Below are positions 1 to 8,866 of a stretch of 62,025 bases of DNA, one piece after another. The position numbers and the translations under genes are program-made. Positions within the stretch are counted from its first letter, which is position 1. Each line of letters begins with the position of its first letter. Source of the DNA: Nostoc sp. FACHB-280 (GTDB taxonomy: Bacteria; Cyanobacteriota; Cyanobacteriia; Cyanobacteriales; Nostocaceae); the NCBI RefSeq assembly GCF_014697615.1, contig NZ_JACJSD010000045.1, positions 1 through 62,025 on the forward strand. The letters are read 5' to 3'. The notes under the pieces were generated by a model. It saw only the letters and a list, made by a program, of their open reading frames with translations, had not been told where the DNA came from and ran no database searches.

Positions 1-1
1 T

Positions 2-103
2 CTCCAACATCTTCCTTTACCAATCGGTGGTTTTTTCCCTGAACCTTGGCCTACCCTGACTCCACAACTCCGTGTTTCTCAAATCACCCTCTCTACTGCC
101 TGA
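2..103 (+). CDS. C-terminal end of an unidentified protein (partial)
   Basis: One frame is open from the window edge to a TGA at 101-103, giving 33 residues that end ITLSTA. It has a folded-looking, proline-rich composition (PIGGFFPEPWPTL). The start lies outside the window. I do not recognise the family, and a chance open frame this short is quite possible. Confidence 0.3.
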   Translation, partial: LQHLPLPIGGFFPEPWPTLTPQLRVSQITLSTA

Positions 104-246
104 TTTTTAATTCCCTACCCTTGAAAGAGGCCACACCCCCCCCACACCTCCCACACTCAATTTTGGTGCGTAACTCCTGTCTATGAGAGATAGGCATTGA
201 TTTTGGGAACACTTGATCTACTAGCTGATTTAACGGGAATTGGTCA

Positions 247-1326
247 ATGTCAGACGGTCAATGGAAAAACAACTTGAACAGTACCTCTCCTACGCCAGCG
301 CCTACAAACCGCCTTACGCCAATCAAGCGCAATACCATTACCCATGAATTTGACCAAAATGCTGCTGATGCAATGTTGGCAGAACACAGCAACACTCAGT
401 TATGGGAAGCAGCAGAACTATTGCGCCAAGGTATACAACAGCAACAAGCGGGAGAACTCATCGCCGCTTTGAAGTCGTTGCAAAAATCTCTAGAGTTATT
501 TGAGGCTGTTGGAGATATCCAACAACAAGAACAGGCACTATGCTTTTTAGCAGTAGTCACTTACGCTTCTGGAGATTATAAAAATACTATTATTTATGCC
601 AAGCAGTGTCTTGCATTAAAAAAAGAGACACCAGATCCATCAGTACAGATGCAAGCATTTTCCCATTTAGGTAACGCTTATCGTCACTTAAATGAGCATG
701 ATAAAGCAATTAAATATTTAGAAGAGTGTTTAAAAATCACCCGCAGCTTACAAGACAAGCGCAGTCAAGTTGCCGCCTTAAATAATTTAGGATTGGTTTA
801 CAAAGCAGCAGGTAACTTAACACAGGCGATAGAGTATCAAGAGCAAAGCTTAAAACTGGTGCAGGAACTCCAAGATAACTGGGGTATAGAACAAGTCCTG
901 AAAAATTTGGGTAATGCTTGGTATGCTTTGGATAATTATCCCAAAGCGATCGCCTACTATGAACAATGCGTCAAAGTTGCACGCATTCTCAACAACCCCC
1001 GCAGCGCCATTCAAGTACTCAAAAATTTAGGCAATGCCTGTTATGCTACCAATGAATACGGCAAAGCCATGACTTATTATCAAGAACGTCTCCAACTAGC
1101 TAGAGAATTAAAAGACAAACGCAGTGAAGAACAATCTCTAGGCAGTTTAGGCGTAACTTGTGAAGCATTGGGAGATTATAGCCAAGCCATCCAATATTAT
1201 GAACAACGCTTACTCTTAGCTAGAAGTATCAAAGACCGCCGCATTGAAGAACAAGCCCTTGCCAGCCTCAAAGTTGCTTGCTATGCCTTGGGTGATTACG
1301 CCAAAGCTATGCAATATCAGCAATAG
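247..1326 (+). CDS. Tetratricopeptide repeat (TPR) protein
   Basis: This 359-residue protein is almost wholly TPR. From about residue 60 to the end, helix-pair units of about 40 residues repeat, each with the pattern LGNAxYALxxYxKAIxYYEQ. TPR arrays bind partner proteins. There is no signal peptide and no catalytic domain, so the role is unknown. The first 45 residues are polar and Pro/Thr-rich, probably disordered. The array stops in mid-repeat (AKAMQYQQ, then TAG), where a TPR helix B would normally continue, so the gene may be truncated at its 3' end. Confidence 0.85.
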   Translation: MSDGQWKNNLNSTSPTPAPTNRLTPIKRNTITHEFDQNAADAMLAEHSNTQLWEAAELLRQGIQQQQAGELIAALKSLQKSLELFEAVGDIQQQEQALCFLAVVTYASGDYKNTIIYAKQCLALKKETPDPSVQMQAFSHLGNAYRHLNEHDKAIKYLEECLKITRSLQDKRSQVAALNNLGLVYKAAGNLTQAIEYQEQSLKLVQELQDNWGIEQVLKNLGNAWYALDNYPKAIAYYEQCVKVARILNNPRSAIQVLKNLGNACYATNEYGKAMTYYQERLQLARELKDKRSEEQSLGSLGVTCEALGDYSQAIQYYEQRLLLARSIKDRRIEEQALASLKVACYALGDYAKAMQYQQ

Positions 1327-1431
1327 GGAATGATTCTTTAGCTTAAATTCGCTGCTACAATGGAACTCACGCCAATTTCAGTATTCCGCAATCAACATCA
1401 TCTAGGTGCTTAAACCAACCAGCGTAGTTTC

Positions 1432-2112
1432 ATGAGCAGCGATATTCAACTGAGTCTCTTTGGAGAATCTAACATCAATCAAAAAGACCAGATTCCTACA
1501 GATGCCAAAATTCCCATTCCGGCGGGAACCTACAACAACATGACCGAATTGGCACAACACTGCAACCAGTGTCAACGTTGCGAATTAGGACAAACACGCA
1601 CCAATGCTGTAGTAGGGCGAGGTAATCTCAAAGCACCAATCATGATTGTGGGCGAAGCACCAGGCCAAAGCGAAGATGAAACAGGCTTACCATTTGTGGG
1701 TCGGTCTGGTCAGCTACTAGAGAAAATATTAGCATCGGTAAATTTGACTACTGAGCAAGATGTCTACATTGGTAACATCAATAAATGTAGACCACCAAAT
1801 AATCGGGTTCCTACGCCTAATGAAATGGCAGCTTGCATACCCTATTTATTAGAACAAATTCGCTTAATTGATCCCAAAATTATTTTGTTAACAGGTGCAA
1901 CAGCCGTCAAAGGATTAACAGGCGAAAAACAAGGAATCACCAAAATTCGCGGTCAGTGGATAGAGTGGGAAGGCCGTTTATGTATGCCAATTTTTCACCC
2001 TTCCTACTTGTTGCGTAACCCATCAAAAGAAAAAGGCAGCCCCAAATGGTTGATGTGGCAAGATATCCAGGCAGTCCGCGCTAAGTATGATGAAATAGCG
2101 GGTGATAGGTGA
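1432..2112 (+). CDS. Family 4 uracil-DNA glycosylase (Fe-S type)
   Basis: The 226-residue product removes uracil from DNA as the first step of base excision repair. Visible motifs are GEAPGQSEDETGLPFVG (uracil pocket and catalytic loop) near residue 80 and a late HPSYLLR motif. Four cysteines (two in HCNQCQRCELG, one in NKCRP, one in AACIP) match the [4Fe-4S] ligands of family 4 enzymes. The N-terminal SDIQLSLF segment resembles a sliding-clamp-binding tail, which is inference. The last codons (GDR-stop) are made by a heptamer repeat array, so the extreme C-terminus is of recent repeat origin. Confidence 0.9.
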   Translation: MSSDIQLSLFGESNINQKDQIPTDAKIPIPAGTYNNMTELAQHCNQCQRCELGQTRTNAVVGRGNLKAPIMIVGEAPGQSEDETGLPFVGRSGQLLEKILASVNLTTEQDVYIGNINKCRPPNNRVPTPNEMAACIPYLLEQIRLIDPKIILLTGATAVKGLTGEKQGITKIRGQWIEWEGRLCMPIFHPSYLLRNPSKEKGSPKWLMWQDIQAVRAKYDEIAGDR

Positions 2113-2171
2113 TAGGTTACAGGTGATAGGTTACAGGTTACAGGTTACAGGTGATAGGTTACAGGTGATAG
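2102..2171 (+). repeat. Array of ten perfect heptamers (two variants)
   Basis: Ten contiguous 7-mers of two kinds, gtgatag (A) and gttacag (B), run in the order A A B A B B B A B A without interruption. The stop codon of the uracil-DNA glycosylase gene (2110-2112) lies inside the second unit. Such STRR-type heptamer arrays are known from heterocyst-forming cyanobacteria. Confidence 0.95.
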
Positions 2172-2208
2172 GGGTGTAAGGGTGTAGGTGTTCAAAACCT
2201 TTACACCC
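2172..2208. repeat. gggtgtaa...ttacaccc hairpin repeat
   Basis: Perfect 8-bp arms, gggtgtaa (2172-2179) and ttacaccc (2201-2208), enclose a further gggtgtagg. The element lies between the convergent glycosylase and HMA genes, where it could end transcripts, but no clear T-run follows. The same gggtgt/acaccc family recurs near 16675, 17830, 26135 and 40850. Confidence 0.6.
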
Positions 2209-2238
2209 AGACTCAACAGAGGTAAGTTTAGCTAATAC

Positions 2239-2433
2239 TTAAGCTGGGGGATAGCCAGCATTAACTAAAGCATCTTTGATTGTTTCCTCAGAAGCTTGAG
2301 TTTCCACACTAACAAGCTTTGTTGAGGGATCAGCTTGTACGATCGCATCAGCATCAACTGTTTTTACAGCATTGGTGATATTGTTAGCACAAGCAGAACA
2401 AGCCATGTTGGGAACGGTGAGTGTCAGTGTCAT
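2239..2433 (-). CDS. Heavy-metal-associated (HMA) domain protein, CopZ/Atx1-like
   Basis: This 64-residue protein is a single ferredoxin-like HMA domain. The metal-binding loop MACSAC holds the CxxC pair, and the family's usual function is carrying Cu(I) in the cytosol. It lies 25 bp downstream of the DUF305 gene on the same strand, so the two are probably one operon concerned with copper or a similar metal. A paralogue sits at 21078-21278. Metal specificity cannot be read from the sequence. Confidence 0.85.
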   Translation of the reverse strand: MTLTLTVPNMACSACANNITNAVKTVDADAIVQADPSTKLVSVETQASEETIKDALVNAGYPPA

Positions 2434-2458
2434 AGATTTAGGATTTTGCGTGATAAAA

Positions 2459-3115
2459 CTACTTAGACCAAGCTTGATACCATTGCTGCATTTGTTGAAT
2501 TTCAGCAGTTTGTGACTTAATGATCGCTTCAGCTAACTTCCTAATTTCAGGATGTGTAGCACTATTGGCTACCATCTTTGCCATCATGACTGCTGATTCA
2601 TGGTGAGGAATCATCTGGCGAATAAATTCCTTGTCAAAATCAGAGGCATTTTTTAATGTCTCTAAATTCATCCCCATACCCATCATTCCGGAGTGCATAG
2701 ACATTTCCGGCATTTTGTGGCCTGTACCATGATGACTTCCCATCTCCGTGTTTGAAGTCGCAGGAACTTCCGCGCCATACCATTGTTTGTACCAAGCTTT
2801 CATTTGGTCAATTTCTTTGGTCTGGTCAGCTTTAATTGCCGTAGCCAGCTGTTTAATTTCTGGCCGTTGAGATTTTTGCAACGCTATATCCGCCATCTCG
2901 ACTGCGCCTTGATGGTGGGGAATCATCATTTCAATGAAGTGCTGATCTACTTGGTGTGTTCCTGCCATCTTGTGTGGCATAGTGCTGGTTGTAGCACAAG
3001 GAGGAGATTGTAGACGCTGTTGTGCGGCTCTGGTAGCGTAGGTAAAAGATAAAGCAGTAATCGTACTACCTGCGAGTATACCTACTAGTCCATAAATTGT
3101 TGGTTTACTTAACAT
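2459..3115 (-). CDS. DUF305 protein, two repeats with a Met/His-rich linker
   Basis: The 218 residues start with one membrane anchor or signal segment (about residues 8-28). Two DUF305 (ferritin-like four-helix) modules follow, marked by FIEMMIPHHQGAVEMA and FIRQMIPHHESAVMMA. A linker rich in Met, His and Gly separates them. The paired HH motifs and Met-rich linker suggest periplasmic metal binding, and the HMA gene directly downstream supports a copper role. DUF305 has no settled biochemical function, so this is inference. Confidence 0.85.
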   Translation of the reverse strand: MLSKPTIYGLVGILAGSTITALSFTYATRAAQQRLQSPPCATTSTMPHKMAGTHQVDQHFIEMMIPHHQGAVEMADIALQKSQRPEIKQLATAIKADQTKEIDQMKAWYKQWYGAEVPATSNTEMGSHHGTGHKMPEMSMHSGMMGMGMNLETLKNASDFDKEFIRQMIPHHESAVMMAKMVANSATHPEIRKLAEAIIKSQTAEIQQMQQWYQAWSK

Positions 3116-3453
3116 AGCTGTTCCTCTTTACTGTTATTCAAAGGAACTATATTGTGTCCTACTCGTTAGATTCATCCTAAACTCTCCCGTCGAATGGAGA
3201 ATCCAGAGAATTTTACAAGTTGTTACACTTGCGCTTCAGTCTTAAATGTGGAGCGATCGCCTATTTATATATATTTTTATAACAATTTTTCTCTTTTCTT
3301 CCCCAAAATTTACATCTTGTGTCATGATGAGGTGTGAGAATTGATTCGGCGATAGCGTTTGTTTTTAGTATTGATGGGCTTTTCCTTTTGGTATTTACAG
3401 ACTTCTCCCCGAAATCTAATATCTCTGCAAACTTGCGATTTCGGATTTAAATT
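3116..3453. other. Divergent intergenic region, DUF305 / RRM genes
   Basis: No gene is seen in these 338 bp. It must hold the promoters of both flanking genes. A HIP1 site lies near 3252. No convincing Shine-Dalgarno precedes the RRM start. A long leader is typical of cold-induced cyanobacterial rbp genes, but that role is not proved here. Confidence 0.5.
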
Positions 3454-3756
3454 ATGTCAATTTACGTAGGTAACCTCTCTTATGAAGTTACACAAGATGC
3501 TTTGAATAGTGTTTTTGCAGAATATGGTTCTGTAAAGCGGATTCAAATCCCTACCGACCGTGAAACAGGTCGTCTACGTGGTTTTGCCTTTGTAGAAATG
3601 GGTAGCGACGCTGAAGAAACAGCCGCTATTGAAGCACTTGATGGTGCTGAATGGATGGGTCGTGACCTCAAAGTTAATAAAGCTAGACCTAAAGAAGACC
3701 GTGGTTCCTTTGGTGGTAATCGCGGCGGTGGTGGTGGCTACCGTAACCGCTATTAA
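3454..3756 (+). CDS. RNA-binding protein, single RRM with Gly-rich tail (Rbp family)
   Basis: The 100-residue protein has one RRM (residues 1-80) with RNP2 (IYVGNL) and RNP1 (RGFAFVEM), then a tail rich in Gly, Arg and Asn. This is the layout of cyanobacterial cold-inducible Rbp proteins, which bind RNA in the cytoplasm and in related species help locate mRNAs or survive cold. It is monocistronic and followed by a good terminator. Confidence 0.92.
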   Translation: MSIYVGNLSYEVTQDALNSVFAEYGSVKRIQIPTDRETGRLRGFAFVEMGSDAEETAAIEALDGAEWMGRDLKVNKARPKEDRGSFGGNRGGGGGYRNRY

Positions 3757-3822
3757 GTGGTAACAGTTTGAAAAAAAACTGATAGTTTCGGGATGATTTA
3801 GTCATCTCAGTTAAATAATTTA

Positions 3823-3862
3823 ATCAAGGCTTAAGTAGTAATACTTGAGCCTTTGATTTTTA
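3823..3862 (+). terminator. Rho-independent terminator of the RRM gene
   Basis: The stem atcaaggcttaagt / acttgagcctttgat has one bulge and one G-U pair, and is followed directly by a run of T. Confidence 0.8.
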
Positions 3863-4124
3863 AGATTTCTGCTCGACCTATCAGACAATGAGCAAGATTT
3901 GGGGGATTATCCACGCCACATGCTTCAAGTCGGGAAACCCGCCCACGGCGCTGTCTCCCCAACGCAGTGGCTCCCCAATCCCCCTCCAAAATCATTTTTT
4001 CGTTTTTTGTTGAGTTAAGTAAGTCGGTGGGAAAAAATCAAACTAAGTTAAAACAGGTAAACACAGCTAATATCCTCTTTCCTTCTGAATCCTGCCTTCT
4101 GCCTCCTGCCTACTTGTAACACGC

Positions 4125-5963
4125 CTATCCTAAAGATAAGACGACGCGAAAACCGCAAATTCTTAAACCGCCGTCTGATTCATTCCAGCTACGACTGGCG
4201 CTGCGACACAGTTCTGCACCAAAGTTCCAGGAACCACCGCGCAACACCCGCCGATGGTTATCACCGCCATCTTCCCAAACTCTTCCGTCTGTAGGTACGT
4301 TTTGGTAGTTGTTGTGCCAAGGGTCGGCGCACCATTCCCACACTAACCCGTGCATATCGTACAATCCAAAAGCGTTGGCTACTTGAAAACTACCGACATC
4401 AGTGGTTTCTTTGCGATATCTGGTTTTGGTTTCCATGATGTAGGTATCGCTGTCGCTGTAGTTGACTAATTCGGTGGTAATTGTTTCGCCAAAGTGAAAG
4501 GATGTGGTAGTGCCGGCGCGACAAGCATATTCCCATTCGGCTTCGCTGGGGAGGCGATATTCCCGTCCGGTTTTTTGTGAAAGTCTAACGCAAAATTCTA
4601 CAGCTTCGTGCCATGAAACGTTTTCGACTGGGCGATATAGTCCTTTAAATTTGGAAGGGTAGGGGTTGAGGGTTTGTTTGACTTTGGGTAAGCCTGCAAC
4701 AGCACGCCACTGTGCTTGGGTTATAGGATATTTACCCATAAAAAAGGGTGCGATCGCAACTCGATGTTGGGGGCGTTCGTCAGCATCGCCTTCAAAGTTG
4801 GGCGAACCCATGAGATATGTCCCGCCGGGAATGGCAAGCATTTCTAAGGTTATGCCTTTACTCAATTCTTCCACAAAAAACTCGGCTGTGGCGCGATCGC
4901 GGTTAACTTCTCTACCGCCTGTGTCTATCGTGACCACATCAAATTCACAGGTTTGTAACGGCGGTAATGGTCGAATTATTTTTGGTTCTGTGGGTAATTT
5001 GAGTAATGTTGGTTGAGTGACTTGTGGTTCAATAATTACTGTTTTGGCAGATTTCAAATCATTGAGAACTTCCGTGGCTGATTGATATCTGTCACTGGCT
5101 AAATGTTGCAATAATTTAGTGAGAATTTTCCTTAAGTCTTCACTAATATAAATACCTTGCGCGTCTATATATTCCTGCCATAACCACTGACCATTCATGG
5201 CATCATACAAAGGGTCTTTAATCTGCCCGTAAACATCTTGGATGGGTAAACATTGAGTTAGTAACCGGACACAAGTTACACCCAAAGCATATAAATCACT
5301 AGCAGGACAAGCAAAACCAGCCATTTGCTCACTTGGGGCATAACCCATTGTATAAATTACTGTCGCTTGTCTGGCTATACTAGTTTGCGTGACTTGTTTA
5401 GCACCACCAAAATCAATTAATACTAATTTGCCATCGTGATCACGGCGAATAATGTTTTCTGGTTTGATATCCCGATGGACAACATTACAAGCATGAATAA
5501 ATTCTAATACTGGCAATAAATCAGTTAAAATCTGCCGGATTTTTTCTTCGTTAAATGGCTGTTCTTTAACTTCTTCTACCAGTGTTCTACCTTGGATGAA
5601 TTCTTGGACTAAATATAAACTGGAAGCTTGGGCAAAGTAAGCCAATAAGCGCGGAATTTGGCTATGATTTTCTCCTAGTTCATACAGTCGGAATGCCTCT
5701 TCCTTGAAGAATTCCGCAGCTTTAGTACGTTGTCCGGTTCCTTGAATTTGTGGAAAGAACTGTTTAATGACGCAAGGTGCATCTAGTCTATCTGCATCTT
5801 CGGCTGCGTAAGTTTTGCTAAATCCGCCTTCACCTAATAGTCTAATGACGCGGTAACGGTTTCGCAGCAGTTTACCAAAACTGCTTTGTCCACAACTTAT
5901 GCAAAATCTATTGCCGTCAGCATTGAATGGATTTGAACAATTGGGATTTTGGCAGATTTGCAT
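4125..5963 (-). CDS. Serine/threonine kinase fused to an FGE-sulfatase (SUMF1-like) domain
   Basis: Domains of the 612-residue protein: an N-terminal zinc ribbon with two Cys pairs (residues 3-25); a Hanks-type kinase (about 35-305) with the Gly loop GEGGFSKTY, lysine in CVIKQFF, HRDIKPENI and DFGGAK; a linker; and a C-terminal FGE-sulfatase domain (about 375-612) with GGTYLMGS, RLPSEAEWEYACRAG and VLRGGSW. All kinase catalytic residues are present. In true formylglycine-generating enzymes two Cys lie near the RGGS motif. Here only one is seen (AELCRSASR), so the domain is probably for binding rather than catalysis, as in many bacterial fusions. No transmembrane segment is seen. Confidence 0.9.
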   Translation of the reverse strand: MQICQNPNCSNPFNADGNRFCISCGQSSFGKLLRNRYRVIRLLGEGGFSKTYAAEDADRLDAPCVIKQFFPQIQGTGQRTKAAEFFKEEAFRLYELGENHSQIPRLLAYFAQASSLYLVQEFIQGRTLVEEVKEQPFNEEKIRQILTDLLPVLEFIHACNVVHRDIKPENIIRRDHDGKLVLIDFGGAKQVTQTSIARQATVIYTMGYAPSEQMAGFACPASDLYALGVTCVRLLTQCLPIQDVYGQIKDPLYDAMNGQWLWQEYIDAQGIYISEDLRKILTKLLQHLASDRYQSATEVLNDLKSAKTVIIEPQVTQPTLLKLPTEPKIIRPLPPLQTCEFDVVTIDTGGREVNRDRATAEFFVEELSKGITLEMLAIPGGTYLMGSPNFEGDADERPQHRVAIAPFFMGKYPITQAQWRAVAGLPKVKQTLNPYPSKFKGLYRPVENVSWHEAVEFCVRLSQKTGREYRLPSEAEWEYACRAGTTTSFHFGETITTELVNYSDSDTYIMETKTRYRKETTDVGSFQVANAFGLYDMHGLVWEWCADPWHNNYQNVPTDGRVWEDGGDNHRRVLRGGSWNFGAELCRSASRSWNESDGGLRICGFRVVLSLG

Positions 5964-6354
5964 AACGAGGAGGAGGTAGCATCTTGTCCAAAGTTAGCCC
6001 CAATATTATCGAAATGAAAACCGATTTCTAGACAAATAAATATTAACTCAATCTCATCTGCATATATACCAGCACTAAAAAATACAAATGAGCATAATTT
6101 ATTTATTTGTCACTCTGTGTTGGGTACTTTTGAATTTTGAGAATGAATGATAGCACTAATTCCCATTCCAAGAGGAATGATAAGACGGCAATATTGCGAT
6201 TGTCAAGGGTATTTAATGATGGATGCGAGTACAAATTTATCTCGAAGAGATTTTGTAATAATTGATATATTCTGCCAGATTTTTAAAGTTAAATTTGGAT
6301 ACATTTCGCCATACCCAAATTCTTAAATAAATCGAGTATCTTCTTGTACAGGCA
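5964..6354. other. Intergenic region between the kinase gene and potC
   Basis: These 391 AT-rich bp contain the promoter side of the kinase gene and the 3' flank of potC. I see no ORF, RNA gene or strong terminator. Confidence 0.5.
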
Positions 6355-7155
6355 CTACTTCTTTTCCCCCAAAATCCGCATAAATTCAGCTATAAAAGCA
6401 ACAATAGCTGATACTGTAATTAATAACATACTGAGGGCATTTATATCAGGTTTTACACCAGTTCTAATCCGACTAAAAATCTCCATTGGTAAAGTGTTAT
6501 AACCACTACCAGCCGTAAAACTAGCAATTAAAAAATCATCTAAACTCAGCACAAAAGCCAGCAAACAACCAGCGATAATTCCGGGCATTAATTGTGGTAC
6601 TAAAACTTTAATAAATGCTTGTACTGGTGTAGCGCCTAAATCTAAGGCGGCTTCTTCTAAGTGGGGGTCTAAGTTATTCAGTCGTGAACCCACAACTAAG
6701 CCAATATAAGCTAAACAAAAGACAATGTGCGCGGCGACAATTGTCCATAAACTCAAAGGAATAGCAAAGGCGGCGAGAAATACAAGAGTGGCAACAGCGA
6801 TCGCAATATCAGGAATAATTAAGGGTAAGTAAGCTACACCACGATACAAACTCTTACCAGGAAACTTATACCGCGCTAACCCTACCGCCATCAATGTTCC
6901 CAACACGGCGGAAACTCCCACCGCACAAAAGGCAACGATCAAACTATTGTTCAACGCTGATAAAATGCGATCGTCACTGAACAGTTTGCGATACCAATCC
7001 AGAGTAAATCCTTGCCAAGTGGCACTATAGGGTGACTGATTAAAACTATAAAAACCTAATACCAGTATAGGCAAGTACATAAAAATATACATAGTTACTG
7101 ACAAAACCGCCTGCCATACGACACGCGGTTTTTTTTGTGTGGGTGAAATATTCAT
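6355..7155 (-). CDS. potC: Spermidine/putrescine-type ABC permease, PotC subunit
   Basis: This 266-residue inner-membrane protein has about six membrane helices. Its cytoplasmic EAA loop (EEAALDLGATPVQAFIKVLVPQLMPGI) docks the ATPase. The layout and the N-terminal FYSFNQSPYSATWQGFTLDWY segment fit PotC. Its partners PotA, PotD and PotB are encoded at 47505-51171 on the other strand, and that set lacks a PotC. This gene therefore most likely completes the same importer from about 40 kb away. It stands alone here. Confidence 0.88.
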   Translation of the reverse strand: MNISPTQKKPRVVWQAVLSVTMYIFMYLPILVLGFYSFNQSPYSATWQGFTLDWYRKLFSDDRILSALNNSLIVAFCAVGVSAVLGTLMAVGLARYKFPGKSLYRGVAYLPLIIPDIAIAVATLVFLAAFAIPLSLWTIVAAHIVFCLAYIGLVVGSRLNNLDPHLEEAALDLGATPVQAFIKVLVPQLMPGIIAGCLLAFVLSLDDFLIASFTAGSGYNTLPMEIFSRIRTGVKPDINALSMLLITVSAIVAFIAEFMRILGEKK

Positions 7156-7686
7156 CTTCAGAGTTTAGTGATTTTCTATAATTGTCTAGTGTATTCGATT
7201 TAACCCAAAAGTCAAAAAATTGGGGTGTAGAAATTGATATATCCATCCCATCAAGACTTAATCAATTCGCTCTATTTAAGCGAATCATCATTTAATTTGC
7301 ACCATTTTCATAGTAGAAAAGCCGTAAATCCTCTTCCTCACTCCCTACCTCCGCCACGCCAGTCGCTACAAGACCGGAAACCTGACTAACACGCTGGCTC
7401 TTCTTACAGCCTCAATGTGATTTTTATATGCTTAACAACTTACCTCTAGAGGACAATCAAATTCTCTACAAAGATAGACAACTTTTTGATAAGTAGCAGT
7501 CTAATATTTAAATGCACTTATTTATAAAATTGCTTTTGAAACTGAGTTGATAGTGCTAGGTAAAATACTGAATTGTGGCTTGGGTGAGTTATTCTCACTT
7601 AAAATTTATCGCTAGTTGAATGACAAATAGCTGTGTCGGAAAAGTAGACTCTATTAATTAAAAATTCATCTTTTAGGAGGTTTGTG
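7156..7686. other. Divergent intergenic region, potC / glycosyltransferase
   Basis: No gene is supported in these 531 bp. The short minus-strand frame at 7046-7246 overlaps potC and has no family resemblance. A strong Shine-Dalgarno, aggagg at 7675-7680, serves the glycosyltransferase start. Confidence 0.5.
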
Positions 7687-8772
7687 ATGAGAATAGCTCA
7701 AGTTTCCCCACTATGGGAGAGAGTACCACCCCCAGCTTATGGAGGTATCGAGTTAGTGGTGGGATTACTAACAGATGAATTAGTACGACGCGGACATGAA
7801 GTTACTTTATTTGCGTCTGGTGATTCTATTAGTTTAGCCAAGCTAGAATCAGTGCATCCTCGTGCTTTACGACTTGATAAGAATGTTAAAGAATGTCACA
7901 TTTATGAAATGTTGCAGTTAGCTTCTGTCTATGAACGGGCAGATGAGTTTGATATTATTCATTCACACATGGGTTGTGAAGCTTTACCTTATGCAAAACT
8001 TGTTAATACCCCAACAGTTCATACATTACACGGCATTTTTACACCTGATAATCAAAAGATGTTTCAACATGCGAAACGTCAACCTTTTGTGAGTATTTCT
8101 GATGCTCAAAGGGAAAGTTCACTAGGTTTGAATTATGTCAGCACAGTTTACAACGGTATTGATGTTAGTAGTTACAAATTTTATCCTCAACCAGAAGAAC
8201 CACCTTATTTAGCATTTTTAGGTCGAATATCGCCAGAGAAAGGGCCGCATTTAGCAATTGCAATTGCGAAACAATCTGGTTGGCGGTTAAAAATGGCTGG
8301 TAAAGTAGATGTTGTGGATGTCGAGTACTTTGAAAAAGAAATTAAACCTTTAATTGATGGTGAACAAATTGAGTATTTAGGTGAAGCGAATCATGAACAA
8401 AAAAACGCTTTGATGGGAGGTGCTTTCGCTACCTTATTCCCAATTACTTGGCGGGAACCTTTTGGTTTAGTCATGGTAGAATCAATGGCCGCAGGTACAC
8501 CAGTAATTGCGATGAAGTTGGGTTCAACCACTGAGGTAATTGCTCATGGTAAAACAGGCTTTATCTGTAACAATGTAACAGAGTGCGTGAGTGCAATTAA
8601 TAAGGTGGCAGAGTTAGATAGATATGCTTGTCGCCAGTATGTTGAAAATAACTTTAGTTTTCAGCGAATGACTGATGGTTATGAAGAAGTTTATCGGCAA
8701 ATTCTCCAACATAAATTTGCCAAAAATGGGCATATCCGTAGTAATTTGATTAGCGGAAATATCAAAAAATAA
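7687..8772 (+). CDS. Family 4 glycosyltransferase (GT-B fold)
   Basis: The 361-residue enzyme transfers a sugar from a nucleotide donor, presumably to a surface or storage glycan. The N-terminal domain shows YGGIELVVGLLTDELVRRGHEVTLFASG. The C-terminal donor domain shows FLGRISPEKGPHLAI and the E-x7-E motif EPFGLVMVESMAAGTPVIA. I chose ATG 7687 rather than GTG 7684 because the aggagg lies six bases upstream of it, the better spacing. No partner genes are adjacent, so the acceptor is unknown. Confidence 0.9.
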   Translation: MRIAQVSPLWERVPPPAYGGIELVVGLLTDELVRRGHEVTLFASGDSISLAKLESVHPRALRLDKNVKECHIYEMLQLASVYERADEFDIIHSHMGCEALPYAKLVNTPTVHTLHGIFTPDNQKMFQHAKRQPFVSISDAQRESSLGLNYVSTVYNGIDVSSYKFYPQPEEPPYLAFLGRISPEKGPHLAIAIAKQSGWRLKMAGKVDVVDVEYFEKEIKPLIDGEQIEYLGEANHEQKNALMGGAFATLFPITWREPFGLVMVESMAAGTPVIAMKLGSTTEVIAHGKTGFICNNVTECVSAINKVAELDRYACRQYVENNFSFQRMTDGYEEVYRQILQHKFAKNGHIRSNLISGNIKK

Positions 8773-8811
8773 ATTGGAATTTCGCAGTTAGAACTTATTG
8801 TGTAAACACCA

Positions 8812-8845
8812 AGATGCCAGACTTAATCTGATAAGTCTGGCATCT
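8812..8845. terminator. Bidirectional terminator, perfect 14-bp stem
   Basis: agatgccagactta and its exact complement taagtctggcatct flank a 6-nt loop between two convergent genes (glycosyltransferase and DUF4189). Confidence 0.8.
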
Positions 8846-8866
8846 GAATTATGGCTGAAATTTGCT

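Noticed and set aside
2102-2171. Possible CRISPR array
   Set aside because: The units are 7 bp and contiguous, with no unique spacers. They are STRR-type heptamers.
7046-7246. 66-codon frame overlapping the potC start
   Set aside because: It is out of frame with the clear PotC N-terminus and without resemblance to any family.
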